34,026 nucleotides of DNA from Duncaniella sp. (GCA_029061025.1 JAIDSW010000358.1:1-34026); one strand, 5' to 3'; counted from the stretch's first letter, positions 18,790 through 30,669 are shown. Numbers and translations are program-made. Notes: a model not told the origin generated them from the letters alone.

Positions 18790-19404
18790 ATGCCAGGATT
18801 AATAGGAAAAAAAATCGGAATGACATCCGTTTTCAGTGCCGACGGCAAAAACGTGCCGTGCACTGTTATCGAAGTAGGTCCCTGCGTCGTTACTCAGATT
18901 AAGACTGCCGACACTGACGGCTATGAAGCAGTGCAGCTTGGCTTCGAGGAAAAGAAGGAGAAGCACACCACTGCTCCCATGGCAGGTCACTTCAAGAAGG
19001 CAGGAGTAGCTCCGCAGCGTCACTTGGCCGAGTTCAAAGGTTTCAATGAAGTAAACCTCGGTGACACCATCACCGTGGATCTCTTCACCGAAAACGATTT
19101 CGTCGACATACAGGGTGTGTCGAAAGGTAAAGGATTCCAGGGCGTAGTGAAGCGTCACGGTTTCGGCGGTGTAGGTCAGTCGACCCACGGCCAGCACAAC
19201 CGTCTGCGCGCTCCCGGTTCGGTAGGTGCCTGCTCTTACCCCGCAAAGGTGTTCAAGGGAATGCGCATGGCCGGCCAGATGGGCAACCAGAACGTCACCA
19301 TCCAAAACCTCCAAGTAGTTAAAATCCTCCCCGAGCACAACCTCATGCTGATCAAAGGCTCAGTGCCCGGAAGCAAAGGTTCAATCTTAATAATCGAGAA
19401 ATAA
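18790..19404 (+). CDS. rplC: Ribosomal protein uL3
   Basis: [28 protein letters not shown]. Confidence 0.98.
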   Translation: MPGLIGKKIGMTSVFSADGKNVPCTVIEVGPCVVTQIKTADTDGYEAVQLGFEEKKEKHTTAPMAGHFKKAGVAPQRHLAEFKGFNEVNLGDTITVDLFTENDFVDIQGVSKGKGFQGVVKRHGFGGVGQSTHGQHNRLRAPGSVGACSYPAKVFKGMRMAGQMGNQNVTIQNLQVVKILPEHNLMLIKGSVPGSKGSILIIEK

Positions 19405-20024
19405 TGGAACTCGCAATTTACAACATAAAAGGACAAGACACCGGCCGCAAAGCAACACTCAACGACGAAGTATTTGCTATCGATGCTAACGAGCAAGCCG
19501 TTTATCTCGACGTTAAGCAATACCTCGCCAACCAGCGCCAGGGTACTCACAAATCTAAAGAACGCTCGGAAGTCTCCGGCTCTACCCGCAAGCTCCACAA
19601 GCAGAAGGGTGGCGGCGGCAGCCGTATCGGTGACATCAACTCACCCGTGCTCGTCGGTGGTGGACGTGTATTTGGTCCCCGTCCCCGCGACTACCGTTTC
19701 AAACTCAACAAGAAGGTGAAACAGCTCGCACGCCGCAGCGCTCTTACCTACAAAGTTCAGGATTCGCAGCTTATCGTAGTGGAAAACTTCACTTTCGACG
19801 CTCCCAAAACTAAAGATTTCGTAAATTTTGCTAAAAATCTTAAAGTTGACGGAAAGAAAGTGCTTCTCGTTTTACCCTCTCGCGATAATAACGTAACTTT
19901 GTCAGCCCGTAACGTACCCGATGCCGACACCATCTGCGCTGCCGACATCAATACCTATGCGCTCATGAACTCCAACGCTATCATCCTCACCGAAGATGCG
20001 CTCGAGCTCATCAATAAACTTTAA
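19404..20024 (+). CDS. rplD: Ribosomal protein uL4
   Basis: ORF content and position; 1-nt overlap with rplC. Confidence 0.97.
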   Translation: MELAIYNIKGQDTGRKATLNDEVFAIDANEQAVYLDVKQYLANQRQGTHKSKERSEVSGSTRKLHKQKGGGGSRIGDINSPVLVGGGRVFGPRPRDYRFKLNKKVKQLARRSALTYKVQDSQLIVVENFTFDAPKTKDFVNFAKNLKVDGKKVLLVLPSRDNNVTLSARNVPDADTICAADINTYALMNSNAIILTEDALELINKL

Positions 20025-20061
20025 TAACCCCGTGAGAAAACAATAACGGCACATTACAACA

Positions 20062-20352
20062 ATGGAAATTTCAATCACCCCCATCGTAACCGAGAAAGCC
20101 AACAAGATCTCGGAAAAGTACAACCGCTACACTTTCCGCGTTTCTCCCGAGGCCAACAAGTATCAGATCAAAGCCCTCGTTGAGGAACTTTACGGCGTAA
20201 AAGTGACCCGTGTCAACACTATGAACGTCCGCGCCAAGAATAAATCGCGCTGGACCAAGAGCGGTCTCCTCCGCGGAAACACCGCCGCATGGAAAAAGGC
20301 TCTCGTCACCGTAGCCGAAGGTCAGTCAATCGACTTCTATAGCAATATCTAA
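20062..20352 (+). CDS. rplW: Ribosomal protein uL23
   Basis: [31 protein letters not shown]. Confidence 0.97.
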   Translation: MEISITPIVTEKANKISEKYNRYTFRVSPEANKYQIKALVEELYGVKVTRVNTMNVRAKNKSRWTKSGLLRGNTAAWKKALVTVAEGQSIDFYSNI

Positions 20353-20357
20353 ATAAA

Positions 20358-21185
20358 ATGGCAGTAAGAAAATTCAAGCCCACCACCCCCGGGCAGAGAC
20401 ACAAAATTATCGGTGTATTCAAGGGTACAATCACTGCTACAACACCGGAAAAATCCCTTACAGTCGGGAAACGTGCCTCAGGCGGCCGCAACAATGAAGG
20501 CCACCTCACCAACCGCTACCTCGGTGGCGGTCACAAGCGTAAATTCCGTATCATCGACTTTAAGAGAACCAAGGACGGAATTCCCGCAGTAGTTAAATCC
20601 ATCGAATACGATCCCAACCGCTCGGCACGCATCGCCCTGCTCTACTATGTAGACGGTGCCAAGGCCTACATCATCGCCCCCAACGGCCTTGAGGTAGGTG
20701 CCACAGTGGTTTCAGGTCCCGACGCAGCTCCCGAAGTAGGAAATGCGCTCCCCTTAAGCAAAATCCCCGTCGGTACACTCATTCACAATATCGAGCTCCG
20801 TCCCGGTCAGGGTGCTTTCATGGCACGCTCAGCCGGTACGTTCGCACAGCTCGTATCACGTGAAGGCGACTATGTGATTGTCAAATTACCTTCAGGTGAA
20901 ACCCGCAAGATCCTCGCCGCCTGCAAAGCAACTGTAGGTGTGGTAGGTAACTCGGAGCACTCACTCGAGCGCTCGGGTAAAGCGGGCCGCTCACGCTGGC
21001 TCGGACGCCGTCCCCGCAACCGCGGTGTAGTTATGAACCCTGTAGATCACCCCATGGGTGGTGGTGAAGGCCGCGCTTCAGGTGGTCATCCCCGCTCGCG
21101 CAAGGGTCTTTACTCTAAGGGTCTCAAGACACGTGCGCCCAAGAAGCAATCGTCCAAGTACATTGTCGAAAGACGTAAAAAGTAA
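20358..21185 (+). CDS. rplB: Ribosomal protein uL2
   Basis: [23 protein letters not shown]. Confidence 0.98.
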   Translation: MAVRKFKPTTPGQRHKIIGVFKGTITATTPEKSLTVGKRASGGRNNEGHLTNRYLGGGHKRKFRIIDFKRTKDGIPAVVKSIEYDPNRSARIALLYYVDGAKAYIIAPNGLEVGATVVSGPDAAPEVGNALPLSKIPVGTLIHNIELRPGQGAFMARSAGTFAQLVSREGDYVIVKLPSGETRKILAACKATVGVVGNSEHSLERSGKAGRSRWLGRRPRNRGVVMNPVDHPMGGGEGRASGGHPRSRKGLYSKGLKTRAPKKQSSKYIVERRKK

Positions 21186-21207
21186 TCTGAATTAATTTGA
21201 AACACTT

Positions 21208-21477
21208 ATGAGTCGTTCACTTAAAAAAGGCCCCTTCATCAGCGTCAAGCTCGAAAAGAAAGTCGCCGCCATGGAAGAATCCGGTAAAAAGACCGTAATC
21301 AAGACATGGTCACGCGCTTCGATGATCGCTCCCGAATTCGTAGGCCACACTTTCGCAGTTCACAACGGCAACAAGTTTATTCCCGTTTACGTCACCGAAA
21401 ACATGGTAGGTCACAAGCTGGGCGAATTTGCTCCCACCCGTACCTTCCGCGGTCACTCCGGCAATAAGAAGAAATAA
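21208..21477 (+). CDS. rpsS: Ribosomal protein uS19
   Basis: [11 protein letters not shown]...[16 protein letters not shown]. Confidence 0.98.
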   Translation: MSRSLKKGPFISVKLEKKVAAMEESGKKTVIKTWSRASMIAPEFVGHTFAVHNGNKFIPVYVTENMVGHKLGEFAPTRTFRGHSGNKKK

Positions 21478-21521
21478 ACCCAAGCCACATCTATCCAACT
21501 GACAAAAATCTACCAAATAAA

Positions 21522-21926
21522 ATGGGTGTAAGAAAAAGAAACTCAGCCGACATCAGAAAAGAACGTCAAAAGACTATCGCGTTTGCCAAGCTGACCAATA
21601 TCCCCACCTCGCCCCGCAAGATGCGCCTCGTGGCTGATCTCGTGCGCGGTGTAGAAGTCAACAAGGCCCTCGGCATTCTCAAATTCTCCAATAAAGAAGC
21701 AGCCGCTCGTCTGGAAAAGCTCCTCCGCTCAGCTATCGCTAACTGGGAAGCCAAAAACGAGCGCAAGGCCGACGCCGGCGAGCTTTACGTGACCACAATC
21801 TACGTAAACTGCGCGCCTATGCTCAAGCGCCTCCGTCCCGCTCCCCAGGGCCGTGGCTACCGTATCCGCAAACGTGCCAATCACGTCACTCTGATTGTCG
21901 ACACTAAAGAAAACAAAAACGCTTAA
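21522..21926 (+). CDS. rplV: Ribosomal protein uL22
   Basis: [31 protein letters not shown]. Confidence 0.97.
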   Translation: MGVRKRNSADIRKERQKTIAFAKLTNIPTSPRKMRLVADLVRGVEVNKALGILKFSNKEAAARLEKLLRSAIANWEAKNERKADAGELYVTTIYVNCAPMLKRLRPAPQGRGYRIRKRANHVTLIVDTKENKNA

Positions 21927-21939
21927 AACGCTTATATAA

Positions 21940-22674
21940 ATGGGACAAAAAGTAAACCCGATCAGCAATCGATTAGGAGTAATTCGCGGCTGGGACTCCA
22001 ACTGGTATGGCGGTAAGAAATACGGCGATACCCTCCTCGAAGACTCAAAACTCCGCAAATACCTCAACGTTCGTCTCGCAAAATCAAGCGTATCACGTAT
22101 CGTTATCGAGCGCACTATGAAGCTCATCACAATCACCGTATGCACCTCTCGTCCCGGTCTCATCATCGGCAAGGGTGGCTCGGAGGTTGACAAACTCAAG
22201 GAAGAGCTCAAGAAAATCACCGACAAGGATATCCAGATCAATATCTACGAAGTAAAACGCCCCGAGCTCGACGCTCAGATCGTAGCTTCGACTATCGCAC
22301 GCCAGATCGAAGGCAAGATCGCCTACCGCCGCGCCGTGAAGATGGCTATCGCAGCCACCATGCGCTCAGGTGCCGAAGGCATCAAGATTCAGATCTCCGG
22401 CCGTCTCAACGGCGCCGAAATGGCCCGCTCCGAGATGTTCAAGGAAGGCCGCACTCCTCTGCACACCCTCCGTGCCGACATCGACTACGCGCTGGTTGAA
22501 GCCCACACAAAGGTCGGTGTTATCGGTGTGAAAGTATGGATATGCCGCGGCGAAGTTTACGGCAAGCGCGATCTCGCCCCCAACTACACCGCAGCACAGA
22601 AGGAATCACGCCCCGCCGGAGCTCCCGCCGGAAACCGTCGCGGCGGCTTCCGCAAACCTAAAAACAACCGTTAA
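21940..22674 (+). CDS. rpsC: Ribosomal protein uS3
   Basis: [34 protein letters not shown]. Confidence 0.98.
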   Translation: MGQKVNPISNRLGVIRGWDSNWYGGKKYGDTLLEDSKLRKYLNVRLAKSSVSRIVIERTMKLITITVCTSRPGLIIGKGGSEVDKLKEELKKITDKDIQINIYEVKRPELDAQIVASTIARQIEGKIAYRRAVKMAIAATMRSGAEGIKIQISGRLNGAEMARSEMFKEGRTPLHTLRADIDYALVEAHTKVGVIGVKVWICRGEVYGKRDLAPNYTAAQKESRPAGAPAGNRRGGFRKPKNNR

Positions 22675-22695
22675 ACCGTCAACTGATTACCGAAA

Positions 22696-23127
22696 ATGTT
22701 ACAACCCAAGAAAACAAAATTCCGCCGCGCCCAAAAGGGTCGCATGAAAGGAAACGCTCAGCGTGGCAACCAGCTGGCATTCGGTTCATTTGGTATCAAG
22801 ACCCTCGAATCGAAGTGGATTACCGGTCGTCAGATCGAGGCTGCCCGTATCGCTGTGACACGTCACATGCAGCGTCAGGGTCAGATCTGGATCCGCATCT
22901 TCCCCGATAAGCCCATCACCAAGAAGCCTGCCGAAGTCCGCATGGGTAAAGGTAAAGGTAACCCCGAAGGATATGTAGCGCCCGTTACTCCCGGCCGCAT
23001 CCTCATCGAAGTAGAAGGCGTGCCCTTCGAAGTCGCTAAGGAAGCACTACGCCTGGCCGCTCAGAAACTTCCCGTAACCACAAAATTCATCGTGCGTCGT
23101 GACTACGACCCCACTCAAAACGTCTAA
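22696..23127 (+). CDS. rplP: Ribosomal protein uL16
   Basis: [43 protein letters not shown]. Confidence 0.98.
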   Translation: MLQPKKTKFRRAQKGRMKGNAQRGNQLAFGSFGIKTLESKWITGRQIEAARIAVTRHMQRQGQIWIRIFPDKPITKKPAEVRMGKGKGNPEGYVAPVTPGRILIEVEGVPFEVAKEALRLAAQKLPVTTKFIVRRDYDPTQNV

Positions 23128-23133
23128 GTCCAC

Positions 23134-23331
23134 ATGAAACAAGAAGAAATCAAAGAAATGCCCACCCAGGACCTCCGCGATCGCCTGGTGGAAATGCAGA
23201 AAGACTACGCACAGCTTAAAATCAACCATGCCATTTCGCCCCTGGACAGCCCCGCCAAGATCACTGCGGCACGCAAAGACATCGCACGTGTTAAAACCGA
23301 GCTCCGCCAGCGCGAACTCAGCAACAAATAA
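23134..23331 (+). CDS. rpmC: Ribosomal protein uL29
   Basis: 65 aa, L29 pattern and position. Confidence 0.96.
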   Translation: MKQEEIKEMPTQDLRDRLVEMQKDYAQLKINHAISPLDSPAKITAARKDIARVKTELRQRELSNK

Positions 23332-23352
23332 TCTATTCCAAAATTAACCGAC

Positions 23353-23610
23353 ATGGAAAAAAGAAATCTCCGTAAAGAGCGAATCGGCGTAGTCTCTTCC
23401 AACCGTGGCGACAAGACCATCACCGTCACCATCAAATGGAAAGAAAAGCACCCCATCTACGGTAAATTCGTGAATAAAACCAAAAAATACCACGCCCACG
23501 ACGAAAACAACGAATGTCAGGTAGGCGACACCGTGCGTCTCATGGAGACCCGTCCCCTCAGCAAGACAAAACGTTGGAGACTCGTAGAAATCATCGAAAA
23601 AGTAAAATAA
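23353..23610 (+). CDS. rpsQ: Ribosomal protein uS17
   Basis: [19 protein letters not shown]. Confidence 0.97.
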   Translation: MEKRNLRKERIGVVSSNRGDKTITVTIKWKEKHPIYGKFVNKTKKYHAHDENNECQVGDTVRLMETRPLSKTKRWRLVEIIEKVK

Positions 23611-23613
23611 ACT

Positions 23614-23982
23614 ATGATACAGACTGAAAGCCGACTCACAGTCGCCGACAATTCCGGCGCAAAAGAAGCACTCTGCATCCACGTGCTCGGTGGCACAGGC
23701 CGTCGTTATGCTTCGGTAGGTGACATCATCGTTGTCTCCGTCAAGAGTGTCATCCCCTCTTCCGACGTAAAGAAGGGTACCGTATCCAAGGCAGTGGTCG
23801 TACGCACCAAGAAGGAAATCCGCCGTCCCGACGGTTCCTACATCCGTTTCGACGACAATGCCTGCGTGCTCCTCAACAACGCCGGCGAACTCCGCGGAAC
23901 CCGTATCTTCGGCCCCGTTGCCCGCGAACTCCGCGCCGCCAACCAGATGAAGATCGTATCTCTCGCACCCGAAGTCCTCTAA
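23614..23982 (+). CDS. rplN: Ribosomal protein uL14
   Basis: [27 protein letters not shown]. Confidence 0.98.
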   Translation: MIQTESRLTVADNSGAKEALCIHVLGGTGRRYASVGDIIVVSVKSVIPSSDVKKGTVSKAVVVRTKKEIRRPDGSYIRFDDNACVLLNNAGELRGTRIFGPVARELRAANQMKIVSLAPEVL

Positions 23983-24001
23983 CTTTCCCCACACTACTAC
24001 A

Positions 24002-24322
24002 ATGAGCAAGAATCACATAAAAAAAGGCGACATTGTCCGCGTGATCTCAGGTGAGGACCGCGGCAAGGAAGGCCGCGTGCTCAAGGTTCTGACCTCGAAG
24101 CAGCGCGCCATCGTCGAAGGCATCAACATGGTGACCAAAGCTACCAAGCCTTCAGCCAAGCACCCCGATGGTGGCCTCATCAAGATGGAAGCCCCCATCC
24201 ATATCTCTAACATCGCCCTTATCGATCCCAAATCAGGCAAGCCCACCCGCGTGTCGATCCGTCGCACCGACGACGGCAAGCTCGTGCGCATCGCTAAAAA
24301 ATCAGGAGAGGAAATCAAATGA
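24002..24322 (+). CDS. rplX: Ribosomal protein uL24
   Basis: [25 protein letters not shown]. Confidence 0.97.
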   Translation: MSKNHIKKGDIVRVISGEDRGKEGRVLKVLTSKQRAIVEGINMVTKATKPSAKHPDGGLIKMEAPIHISNIALIDPKSGKPTRVSIRRTDDGKLVRIAKKSGEEIK

Positions 24323-24870
24323 GCAACAAGACAGTAAAAACCGACTATCAGGAAAGAATAGTCCCCGCCCTTACCGAGAAGTTCAGCTACACCACCCCCA
24401 TGCAGGTGCCCAAGCTGAAGAAAATCGTAATCAACCAGGGCCTTGGCGCTGCTACCCAGGACAAGAAGCTCATCGAGACCGCCATCAACGAGCTCACCGC
24501 CATCACCGGCCAGAAAGCCGTGGCTACCCTCTCGCGCAAGGACATCTCTAACTTCAAGCTGCGTAAGAAAATGCCCATCGGCGTGATGGTCACTCTCCGC
24601 CGCGAGAAAATGTATGAATTCCTTGAGCGTCTCATCCGTGTCGCCCTTCCCCGTATCCGCGACTTCAAGGGTATCGAAGGCAAGCTCGACGGCCGTGGCA
24701 ACTACACCCTCGGCATCACCGAGCAGATCATCTTCCCCGAGATCAACATCGACGCCATCAACAAGCTCATGGGTATGAACATCACTTTCGTGACTTCAGC
24801 CAATACCGATGAAGAAGGCTACGAGCTCCTCAAGCAATTCGGTCTCCCCTTCAAAAACGCTAAAAACTAA
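24319..24870 (+). CDS. rplE: Ribosomal protein uL5
   Basis: [23 protein letters not shown]. Confidence 0.97.
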   Translation: MSNKTVKTDYQERIVPALTEKFSYTTPMQVPKLKKIVINQGLGAATQDKKLIETAINELTAITGQKAVATLSRKDISNFKLRKKMPIGVMVTLRREKMYEFLERLIRVALPRIRDFKGIEGKLDGRGNYTLGITEQIIFPEINIDAINKLMGMNITFVTSANTDEEGYELLKQFGLPFKNAKN

Positions 24871-24879
24871 TTCCCGACT

Positions 24880-25149
24880 ATGGCAAAAGAATCAATGAAA
24901 GCGCGCGAGGTAAAACGTGCAAAGCTCGTTGCCCGCTACGCCAAGAAGAAAGCCGAACTCAAGGCCGCCGGCGACTATGAAGCCCTCCAGCTTCTTCCCA
25001 AGAACGCCTCGAGCGTGCGCCTGCACAACCGCTGCTCAATCACCGGACGTCCCAAAGGATACATGCGCCAGTTTGGCATCTCACGTATCCAGTTCCGCGA
25101 AATGGCTTCGGCAGGTCTCATCCCCGGCGTGAAGAAAGCTTCCTGGTAA
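24880..25149 (+). CDS. rpsN: Ribosomal protein uS14 (long, zinc-independent form)
   Basis: 89 aa; [30 protein letters not shown]; no CxxC pairs. Confidence 0.97.
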   Translation: MAKESMKAREVKRAKLVARYAKKKAELKAAGDYEALQLLPKNASSVRLHNRCSITGRPKGYMRQFGISRIQFREMASAGLIPGVKKASW

Positions 25150-25368
25150 TCACCCGCCCGCTTTATATCCCATCTCTGACTACAGCACCCCACGGAATCC
25201 GGCACGAGTATCGTTAGCTCGCAGGCGCGCCATCAACCTTCCTTAATGAACCCGGCCGCGCCGCCGGCTCCATCCTCTTCCTCTTATCCCTCACCAATCA
25301 TTCGACCCCGAAAAAGTCAAAATTAAATATTGTTAGGAATCCCCTGATCAATTTAAATCAAAACTACA

Positions 25369-25767
25369 ATGACAGATCCTATTGCAGACTATCTCACAAG
25401 ATTGAGAAACGCGATCAAAGCCAACCACCGCGTGGTAGAGATTCCCGCCTCAAACTTGAAAAAGGAGATAACCAAGATCCTTTTCGAACAAGGATACATC
25501 CTCAACTACAAGTTCATCGAAGGCGAGAACCCCGCAGGTACCATCAAGATCGCCCTCAAGTATGATCCCATCGACAAAGTGAACGCCATCAAGTCGCTTG
25601 AGCGCGTATCACGTCCCGGTCTCCGCCGCTACACCGGCTACAAGGACATGCCCCGCGTCCTCAACGGACTCGGTATCGCCATCCTCTCCACCAGCCACGG
25701 CGTCATGACCAACAAGAAGGCCCGCGAACTCAAGGTGGGCGGTGAAGTATTATGTTACGTTTACTAA
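25369..25767 (+). CDS. rpsH: Ribosomal protein uS8
   Basis: MTDPIADYLTRLRNA; STSHGVMTNKKAR. Confidence 0.97.
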   Translation: MTDPIADYLTRLRNAIKANHRVVEIPASNLKKEITKILFEQGYILNYKFIEGENPAGTIKIALKYDPIDKVNAIKSLERVSRPGLRRYTGYKDMPRVLNGLGIAILSTSHGVMTNKKARELKVGGEVLCYVY

Positions 25768-25786
25768 TCAGAAAGGAGCAACTACA

Positions 25787-26344
25787 ATGTCACGTATAGG
25801 TAAAGCACCCATCACACTCCCTGCAAAGGTTGAAGTAACCGTTGCCCCCGACAACACCGTCACTGTCAAAGGCCCCAAAGGTACACTCACTCAGAAAGTC
25901 AACGAAGACCTCACCGTCAAGGTAGAGGACGGTCACCTGGTGATCGCCCGTCCCTCCGACGACCGCGAGCACCGCGCTCAGCACGGTCTCTACCGCGCTC
26001 TGCTCCACAACATGGTGGTAGGTGTATCTGAAGGATACCGCAAAGAAATGGAACTCATCGGCGTAGGTTTCCGCGCATCGGCTACCGGTCAGGTACTCGA
26101 ACTCTCGCTCGGTTACTCCCACGCAATATATATCAAGCTCCCCCCCGAAGTAAAAGTAGAGGCCAAGACCGAGCGTAACAAAGCTCCTCTGATCATCCTC
26201 GAAAGCTACGACAAGCAGCTCCTCGGCCAGGTATGCGCCAAAATCCGCTCACTCCGCAAGCCTGAACCCTACAAGGGCAAAGGTATCAAGTTTGTCGGCG
26301 AAGTTATCCGCCGCAAGTCGGGCAAGTCAGCAAGCGCTAAATAA
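25787..26344 (+). CDS. rplF: Ribosomal protein uL6
   Basis: Start set to ATG 25787 (MSRIGKAPITLPAKVEV), not the upstream start in the ORF track. Confidence 0.97.
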   Translation: MSRIGKAPITLPAKVEVTVAPDNTVTVKGPKGTLTQKVNEDLTVKVEDGHLVIARPSDDREHRAQHGLYRALLHNMVVGVSEGYRKEMELIGVGFRASATGQVLELSLGYSHAIYIKLPPEVKVEAKTERNKAPLIILESYDKQLLGQVCAKIRSLRKPEPYKGKGIKFVGEVIRRKSGKSASAK

Positions 26345-26362
26345 TTTTAACTTCGTACAACT

Positions 26363-26704
26363 ATGGTAAGCAAAATACAAAGAAGAAATAAAATCAAAGC
26401 CCGCATCCGCGGTAAAATCTCCGGCACCGCTGCCCGTCCCCGCATGACCGTGTTCCGCTCCAACAAGCAGATCTACGTACAGCTCGTCGACGACCTGGCC
26501 GGCAAGACTCTCGTAGCAACATCTTCAAAGGGTATCGAAGAAGGCACCAAGACCGAAATCGCAGCCAAGGTAGGCGAGAAGATCGCCCAGAAGGCTCTCG
26601 AAGCCGGCATTACTGAAGTAGTATTCGACCGCAACGGCTACCTCTTCCACGGACGCATCAAATCTCTCGCCGACGCTGCTCGCACCGCCGGTCTCAAATT
26701 CTAA
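26363..26704 (+). CDS. rplR: Ribosomal protein uL18
   Basis: [20 protein letters not shown]. Confidence 0.97.
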   Translation: MVSKIQRRNKIKARIRGKISGTAARPRMTVFRSNKQIYVQLVDDLAGKTLVATSSKGIEEGTKTEIAAKVGEKIAQKALEAGITEVVFDRNGYLFHGRIKSLADAARTAGLKF

Positions 26705-26713
26705 TCATTCATC

Positions 26714-27232
26714 ATGGCTACCAAATACAATAAAGTAAAGACCACCAACGATCTCGAACTCAAGGATCGTCTCGTTGCCATAAACCGCGTAACTAAAGTA
26801 ACCAAGGGCGGACGCACCTTCACCTTCGCAGCTATCGTCGTAGTAGGCGACGAGCACGGAGTGGTAGGCTGGGGCCTCGGTAAAGCCAATGAAGTGCAGG
26901 CAGCTATCGCAAAAGGTATCGAAGCTGCCAAGAAAAACCTCATCAAGGTTCCCGTGCACAACGGCACCATTCCTCACGAGCAGGCTGCCAAGTTCGGCGG
27001 TTCGCGTGTAGTCCTCATCCCCGCTTCCGAGGGTACCGGAGTGAAGGCCGGTGGTGCAATGCGCGCCGTGCTTGAAAGCGTAGGTATCACCGACGTGCTC
27101 GCAAAGTCAAAGGGTTCTTCCAACCCACACAACCTTGTCAAGGCTACCATCGCCGCTCTCGGCGAGATGCGTTCACCCGCTCAGGTAGCTCAGCACCGCG
27201 GCATCACCGTCGATAAGGTTTTCAACGGCTAA
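26714..27232 (+). CDS. rpsE: Ribosomal protein uS5
   Basis: [30 protein letters not shown]. Confidence 0.98.
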   Translation: MATKYNKVKTTNDLELKDRLVAINRVTKVTKGGRTFTFAAIVVVGDEHGVVGWGLGKANEVQAAIAKGIEAAKKNLIKVPVHNGTIPHEQAAKFGGSRVVLIPASEGTGVKAGGAMRAVLESVGITDVLAKSKGSSNPHNLVKATIAALGEMRSPAQVAQHRGITVDKVFNG

Positions 27233-27256
27233 TCCATCCCCTTTAATTCTACAAAA

Positions 27257-27436
27257 ATGGCAAAAATCAAGATAACCCAGACCAAGAGCCGCATCAACGC
27301 TCCCGCAGTGCAGAAACGCACTCTCGACGCGCTCGGCCTCAAGAAAATGAATCACTCCGTAGTGCTCGAGGATACTACCTCGGTGCTCGGTATGGTAAAA
27401 GCTGTGCGTCACCTCGTGACCGTCACCAACGCCTGA
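27257..27436 (+). CDS. rpmD: Ribosomal protein uL30 (absent from ORF track)
   Basis: Translated by hand: [59 protein letters not shown]. Confidence 0.95.
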   Translation: MAKIKITQTKSRINAPAVQKRTLDALGLKKMNHSVVLEDTTSVLGMVKAVRHLVTVTNA

Positions 27437-27503
27437 TTCTCGTCGATCCCCTCTCCTCATTATCACTCACTTTTTACACTTAAAATTTCCAAGACATATA
27501 GTT

Positions 27504-27947
27504 ATGGACTTAAGCACACTTAAACCCGCTCCCGGCTCTGTTACTGCCAAGACCCGTATAGGTCGCGGTGCCGGTTCCGGCAAAGGCGGTACATCTACCC
27601 GCGGTCACAAAGGCGCAAAATCACGCTCCGGTTATTCGCGTAAAATCGGTTTCGAAGGTGGTCAGATGCCTCTCCAGCGCCGTCTTCCCAAGTTCGGTTT
27701 CAAGAACATCTCGCGCGTAGCTTACAAACCCGTGAATCTCTCTGACCTCGAGGCTCTCGCAGCTGAAGGTGTCACCACTATCGGCTTAGCCGAACTCATC
27801 GCCGCAGGTCTGGTCAACAAGAAAGCTCTTGTAAAGATCCTCGCCAACGGTACTATCACCAAAGCCGTCAACGTTACTGCCAACGCATTCTCGGCAGCAG
27901 CAAAGGCAGCTATCGAACAAGCAGGCGGTACCGCCACAACACTCTAA
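27504..27947 (+). CDS. rplO: Ribosomal protein uL15
   Basis: [35 protein letters not shown]. Confidence 0.97.
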   Translation: MDLSTLKPAPGSVTAKTRIGRGAGSGKGGTSTRGHKGAKSRSGYSRKIGFEGGQMPLQRRLPKFGFKNISRVAYKPVNLSDLEALAAEGVTTIGLAELIAAGLVNKKALVKILANGTITKAVNVTANAFSAAAKAAIEQAGGTATTL

Positions 27948-27965
27948 CACCCCCCTCCTCAACCA

Positions 27966-29315
27966 ATGAGTTTCGTAAAAACAATCCGTAACATCTGGAC
28001 TATTGACGAACTCCGTCAGCGCATCCTCGTGACACTCCTGCTGGTACTCGTGTACCGTCTGGGTTGTTACGTAGTCCTCCCGGGCATCAGCCCGGAGGAC
28101 CTCGATGCCCTCTCGAAGTTCACCAATAAGAGCGGCCTGATGCAGCTCCTCGACATGTTCTCCGGCGGCGCCTTCTCCCAGGCTTCGATTTTCGCCCTCG
28201 GTATCATGCCCTACATCACCGCTTCGATCGTGATACAGCTTCTGGGTATGGTGCTCCCGTCGTTCCAGAAGATGCAGCGCGAAGGTGAAAGCGGACGCCA
28301 GAAGCTGAGCCAGTACACCCGTTATCTCACCGTGCTGATTCTTCTCTTCCAGGGTCCCGCATATCTCGTCAACCTCCAGGTGCAGGTGAGTGCCGCCACA
28401 GGCGGTGCCACTATGTCGTGGCCTACTATCGCGTATCTCACTGTGATCCTTGCCGCAGGCTCCATGTTTATCATGTGGCTGGGCGAGCGTATCACTGACC
28501 GCGGTATCGGCAACGGTATCTCCTTCATCATCCTCGTGGGTATCATAGCCCGTTTCCCCGGCGCTATCTTCTATGAATTCACCTCTCGCCTCCCGGGATC
28601 GACCGGTTCACAGGGCGGTCTGGTGATGTTCATCGTCGAGCTCATCATCTTCTTTGCCGTAATCGTCGGAGCAGTGCTCCTCGTGCAGGGTACCCGCAAA
28701 GTGCCCGTGCAGTATGCCAAGCGCATCGTCGGCAACAAGCAGTATGGCGGAGCCCGTCAGTACATACCCCTCAAGGTTAATGCAGCAGGTGTGATGCCTA
28801 TCATCTTCGCCCAGGCAATCATGTTCATCCCCATCACTCTCATGGGCTTCAGCACCAGCGAGACTGGATCGGGCATTGCCGCAGCGTTCTCTGACATCAA
28901 CGGTTTCTGGTACAACTTCGTCTACTTCATCCTCATCGTGGCCTTCACCTACTTCTACACCGCCATCACAGTGCGTCCCACTCAGATGGCTGAAGACATG
29001 AAGCGCAACAACGGATTCATCCCCGGCGTCAAGCCCGGCAAGAAGACGGCCGACTACCTCGACTCCATCATGTCGCGCATCACCCTCCCCGGCTCGCTCT
29101 TCCTCGGTATAGTAGCGATCCTTCCCGCCTTCGCGCGATTCTTCGGCATCAGCCAGAATTTCGCTCAGTTCTTCGGCGGAACATCGCTGCTCATCCTTGT
29201 GGGAGTAGTGCTCGATACACTCCAGCAGGTTGAATCTCACCTGATGATGCACCACTACGACGGTCTCATGAAGGACGGTAAGATCAAAGGCCGCACCACC
29301 GGCTCAGCCTACTGA
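27966..29315 (+). CDS. secY: Preprotein translocase subunit SecY
   Basis: 449-aa multi-pass membrane protein; GERITDRGIGNGISFIILVGI. Confidence 0.98.
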   Translation: MSFVKTIRNIWTIDELRQRILVTLLLVLVYRLGCYVVLPGISPEDLDALSKFTNKSGLMQLLDMFSGGAFSQASIFALGIMPYITASIVIQLLGMVLPSFQKMQREGESGRQKLSQYTRYLTVLILLFQGPAYLVNLQVQVSAATGGATMSWPTIAYLTVILAAGSMFIMWLGERITDRGIGNGISFIILVGIIARFPGAIFYEFTSRLPGSTGSQGGLVMFIVELIIFFAVIVGAVLLVQGTRKVPVQYAKRIVGNKQYGGARQYIPLKVNAAGVMPIIFAQAIMFIPITLMGFSTSETGSGIAAAFSDINGFWYNFVYFILIVAFTYFYTAITVRPTQMAEDMKRNNGFIPGVKPGKKTADYLDSIMSRITLPGSLFLGIVAILPAFARFFGISQNFAQFFGGTSLLILVGVVLDTLQQVESHLMMHHYDGLMKDGKIKGRTTGSAY

Positions 29316-29368
29316 TAACCGATATCGATTATAGCAAAATTTCCATCGACCCATTTTCTGACTGTTAA

Positions 29369-30151
29369 ATGATCTATCTCAAGACAGAAGAAGATCTCGA
29401 GAAAATGCGCGCAGCCGCAACACTCGTGAGTCGCACACTTGGCGAAGTAGCCAAGTGGGTGACTCCCGGTGTTACTACACGTCAGCTCGACAATGTAGCC
29501 CGCGAGTTCATACTCGACAACGGCGGCCGCCCCGCCTGTCTCGGCTACGGCGGTTTTCCCGGCACGCTCTGCATAGAAATCAACGAGACTATAGTCCACG
29601 GCTTCCCGTCGGGACGCACGCTCGTCGACGGCGACATCATAGGTATCGATACCGTGGTTGAGCTTGACGGTTTCAACGGCGACATGTGCTACACATTCCC
29701 CGTGGGCGAGATATCGCCCGAGGTGCGCGCCTTGTGTGTCACCACCAAGGAATCTCTTGCCGTAGGCATCGAAGCCGCTCAGGAAGGACGCCGCATAGGC
29801 GATATCGCCAATGCCATCCAGCGCTATTGCGAAGGCCGCGGCTATACCGTAGTGCGCGAGATGTGCGGCCACGGCATCGGCAGGAAGATGCACGAAGACC
29901 CCGAGGTGCCCAACTACGGACGCCCCGGTACCGGCCCGCTCCTGCGCCGCGGAATGACCATAGCCATCGAGCCCATGATCAACCTCGGATCACGCAATAT
30001 AGTCATCGAGCCCGACGGCTGGCAGTGCCGCACCCGCGACCGCAAGCCTTCGGCCCACTACGAGCACACCATTGCCATCCATCCCGAAGGTCCTGAAGTG
30101 CTCACCACATTTGACTATGTGCGCGAAGCCCTCGGCGACAGATTTATTTGA
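29369..30151 (+). CDS. map: Type I methionyl aminopeptidase
   Basis: 260 aa; [40 protein letters not shown]. Confidence 0.97.
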   Translation: MIYLKTEEDLEKMRAAATLVSRTLGEVAKWVTPGVTTRQLDNVAREFILDNGGRPACLGYGGFPGTLCIEINETIVHGFPSGRTLVDGDIIGIDTVVELDGFNGDMCYTFPVGEISPEVRALCVTTKESLAVGIEAAQEGRRIGDIANAIQRYCEGRGYTVVREMCGHGIGRKMHEDPEVPNYGRPGTGPLLRRGMTIAIEPMINLGSRNIVIEPDGWQCRTRDRKPSAHYEHTIAIHPEGPEVLTTFDYVREALGDRFI

Positions 30152-30182
30152 CAACACAGAAAATATCCACCAACTCCATCAC

Positions 30183-30401
30183 ATGGCAAAACAAGCTGCA
30201 ATCGAACTCGACGGCACTATCGTCGAAGCACTCTCCAACGCAATGTTTCGCGTCGAACTTGAAAACGGCCACGAAATCACCGCACATATCTCCGGAAAGA
30301 TGCGCATGCACTACATCAAGATACTTCCCGGCGACAAGGTGAAAGTGGAAATGTCGCCCTACGACCTCTCAAAGGGTCGCATAGCCTTCCGCTACAAGTA
30401 A
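30183..30401 (+). CDS. infA: Translation initiation factor IF-1
   Basis: Start set to ATG 30183: [72 protein letters not shown]. Confidence 0.97.
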   Translation: MAKQAAIELDGTIVEALSNAMFRVELENGHEITAHISGKMRMHYIKILPGDKVKVEMSPYDLSKGRIAFRYK

Positions 30402-30466
30402 TCGCTCAGGCGCGATAACCGTAATACTGTAAATCAATCACAACACAATAAAACCATCAAAACGAC

Positions 30467-30583
30467 ATGAAAGTAAGAGCATCAATCAAGAAGCGCACTC
30501 CCGACAGCAAAATCGTCCGCCGCAAAGGACGCCTCTACGTCATCAACAAGAAAAACCCCAAAATGAAAATGCGTCAGGGATAA
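30467..30583 (+). CDS. rpmJ: Ribosomal protein bL36, zinc-free form (absent from ORF track)
   Basis: [38 protein letters not shown]. Confidence 0.95.
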   Translation: MKVRASIKKRTPDSKIVRRKGRLYVINKKNPKMKMRQG

Positions 30584-30611
30584 TTGAGTTAACAAAACTC
30601 AATGATTCCTA

Positions 30612-30640
30612 AAAAGTGTTACTTTCCAAGTAGCGCTTTT
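30612..30640 (+). terminator. Intrinsic terminator/attenuator between rpmJ and rpsM
   Basis: AAAAGTGTTACTT-TCC-AAGTAGCGCTTTT, 13-bp stem with two G-U wobbles, ending in TTTT. Confidence 0.7.
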
Positions 30641-30661
30641 ACTTAACACGCAAAATTTCAT

Positions 30662-30669
30662 TACCTTTG
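30662..30669 (+). promoter_or_regulatory. Internal promoter -7 element TACCTTTG upstream of rpsM
   Basis: TAnnTTTG match about 40 nt upstream of rpsM; -33 region weak. Confidence 0.55.

Noticed and set aside
25742-25786. Upstream start for rplF (ORF track 25742)
   Set aside because: Overlaps the end of rpsH; canonical uL6 begins MSRIGKAPI at ATG 25787.
30072-30182. Upstream start for infA (ORF track 30072)
   Set aside because: Overlaps map; canonical IF-1 begins MAKQ at 30183.
30467-30583. Cysteine-free bL36 and long uS14 as novel variants
   Set aside because: Zinc-independent (C-) forms of L36 and S14 are well known.
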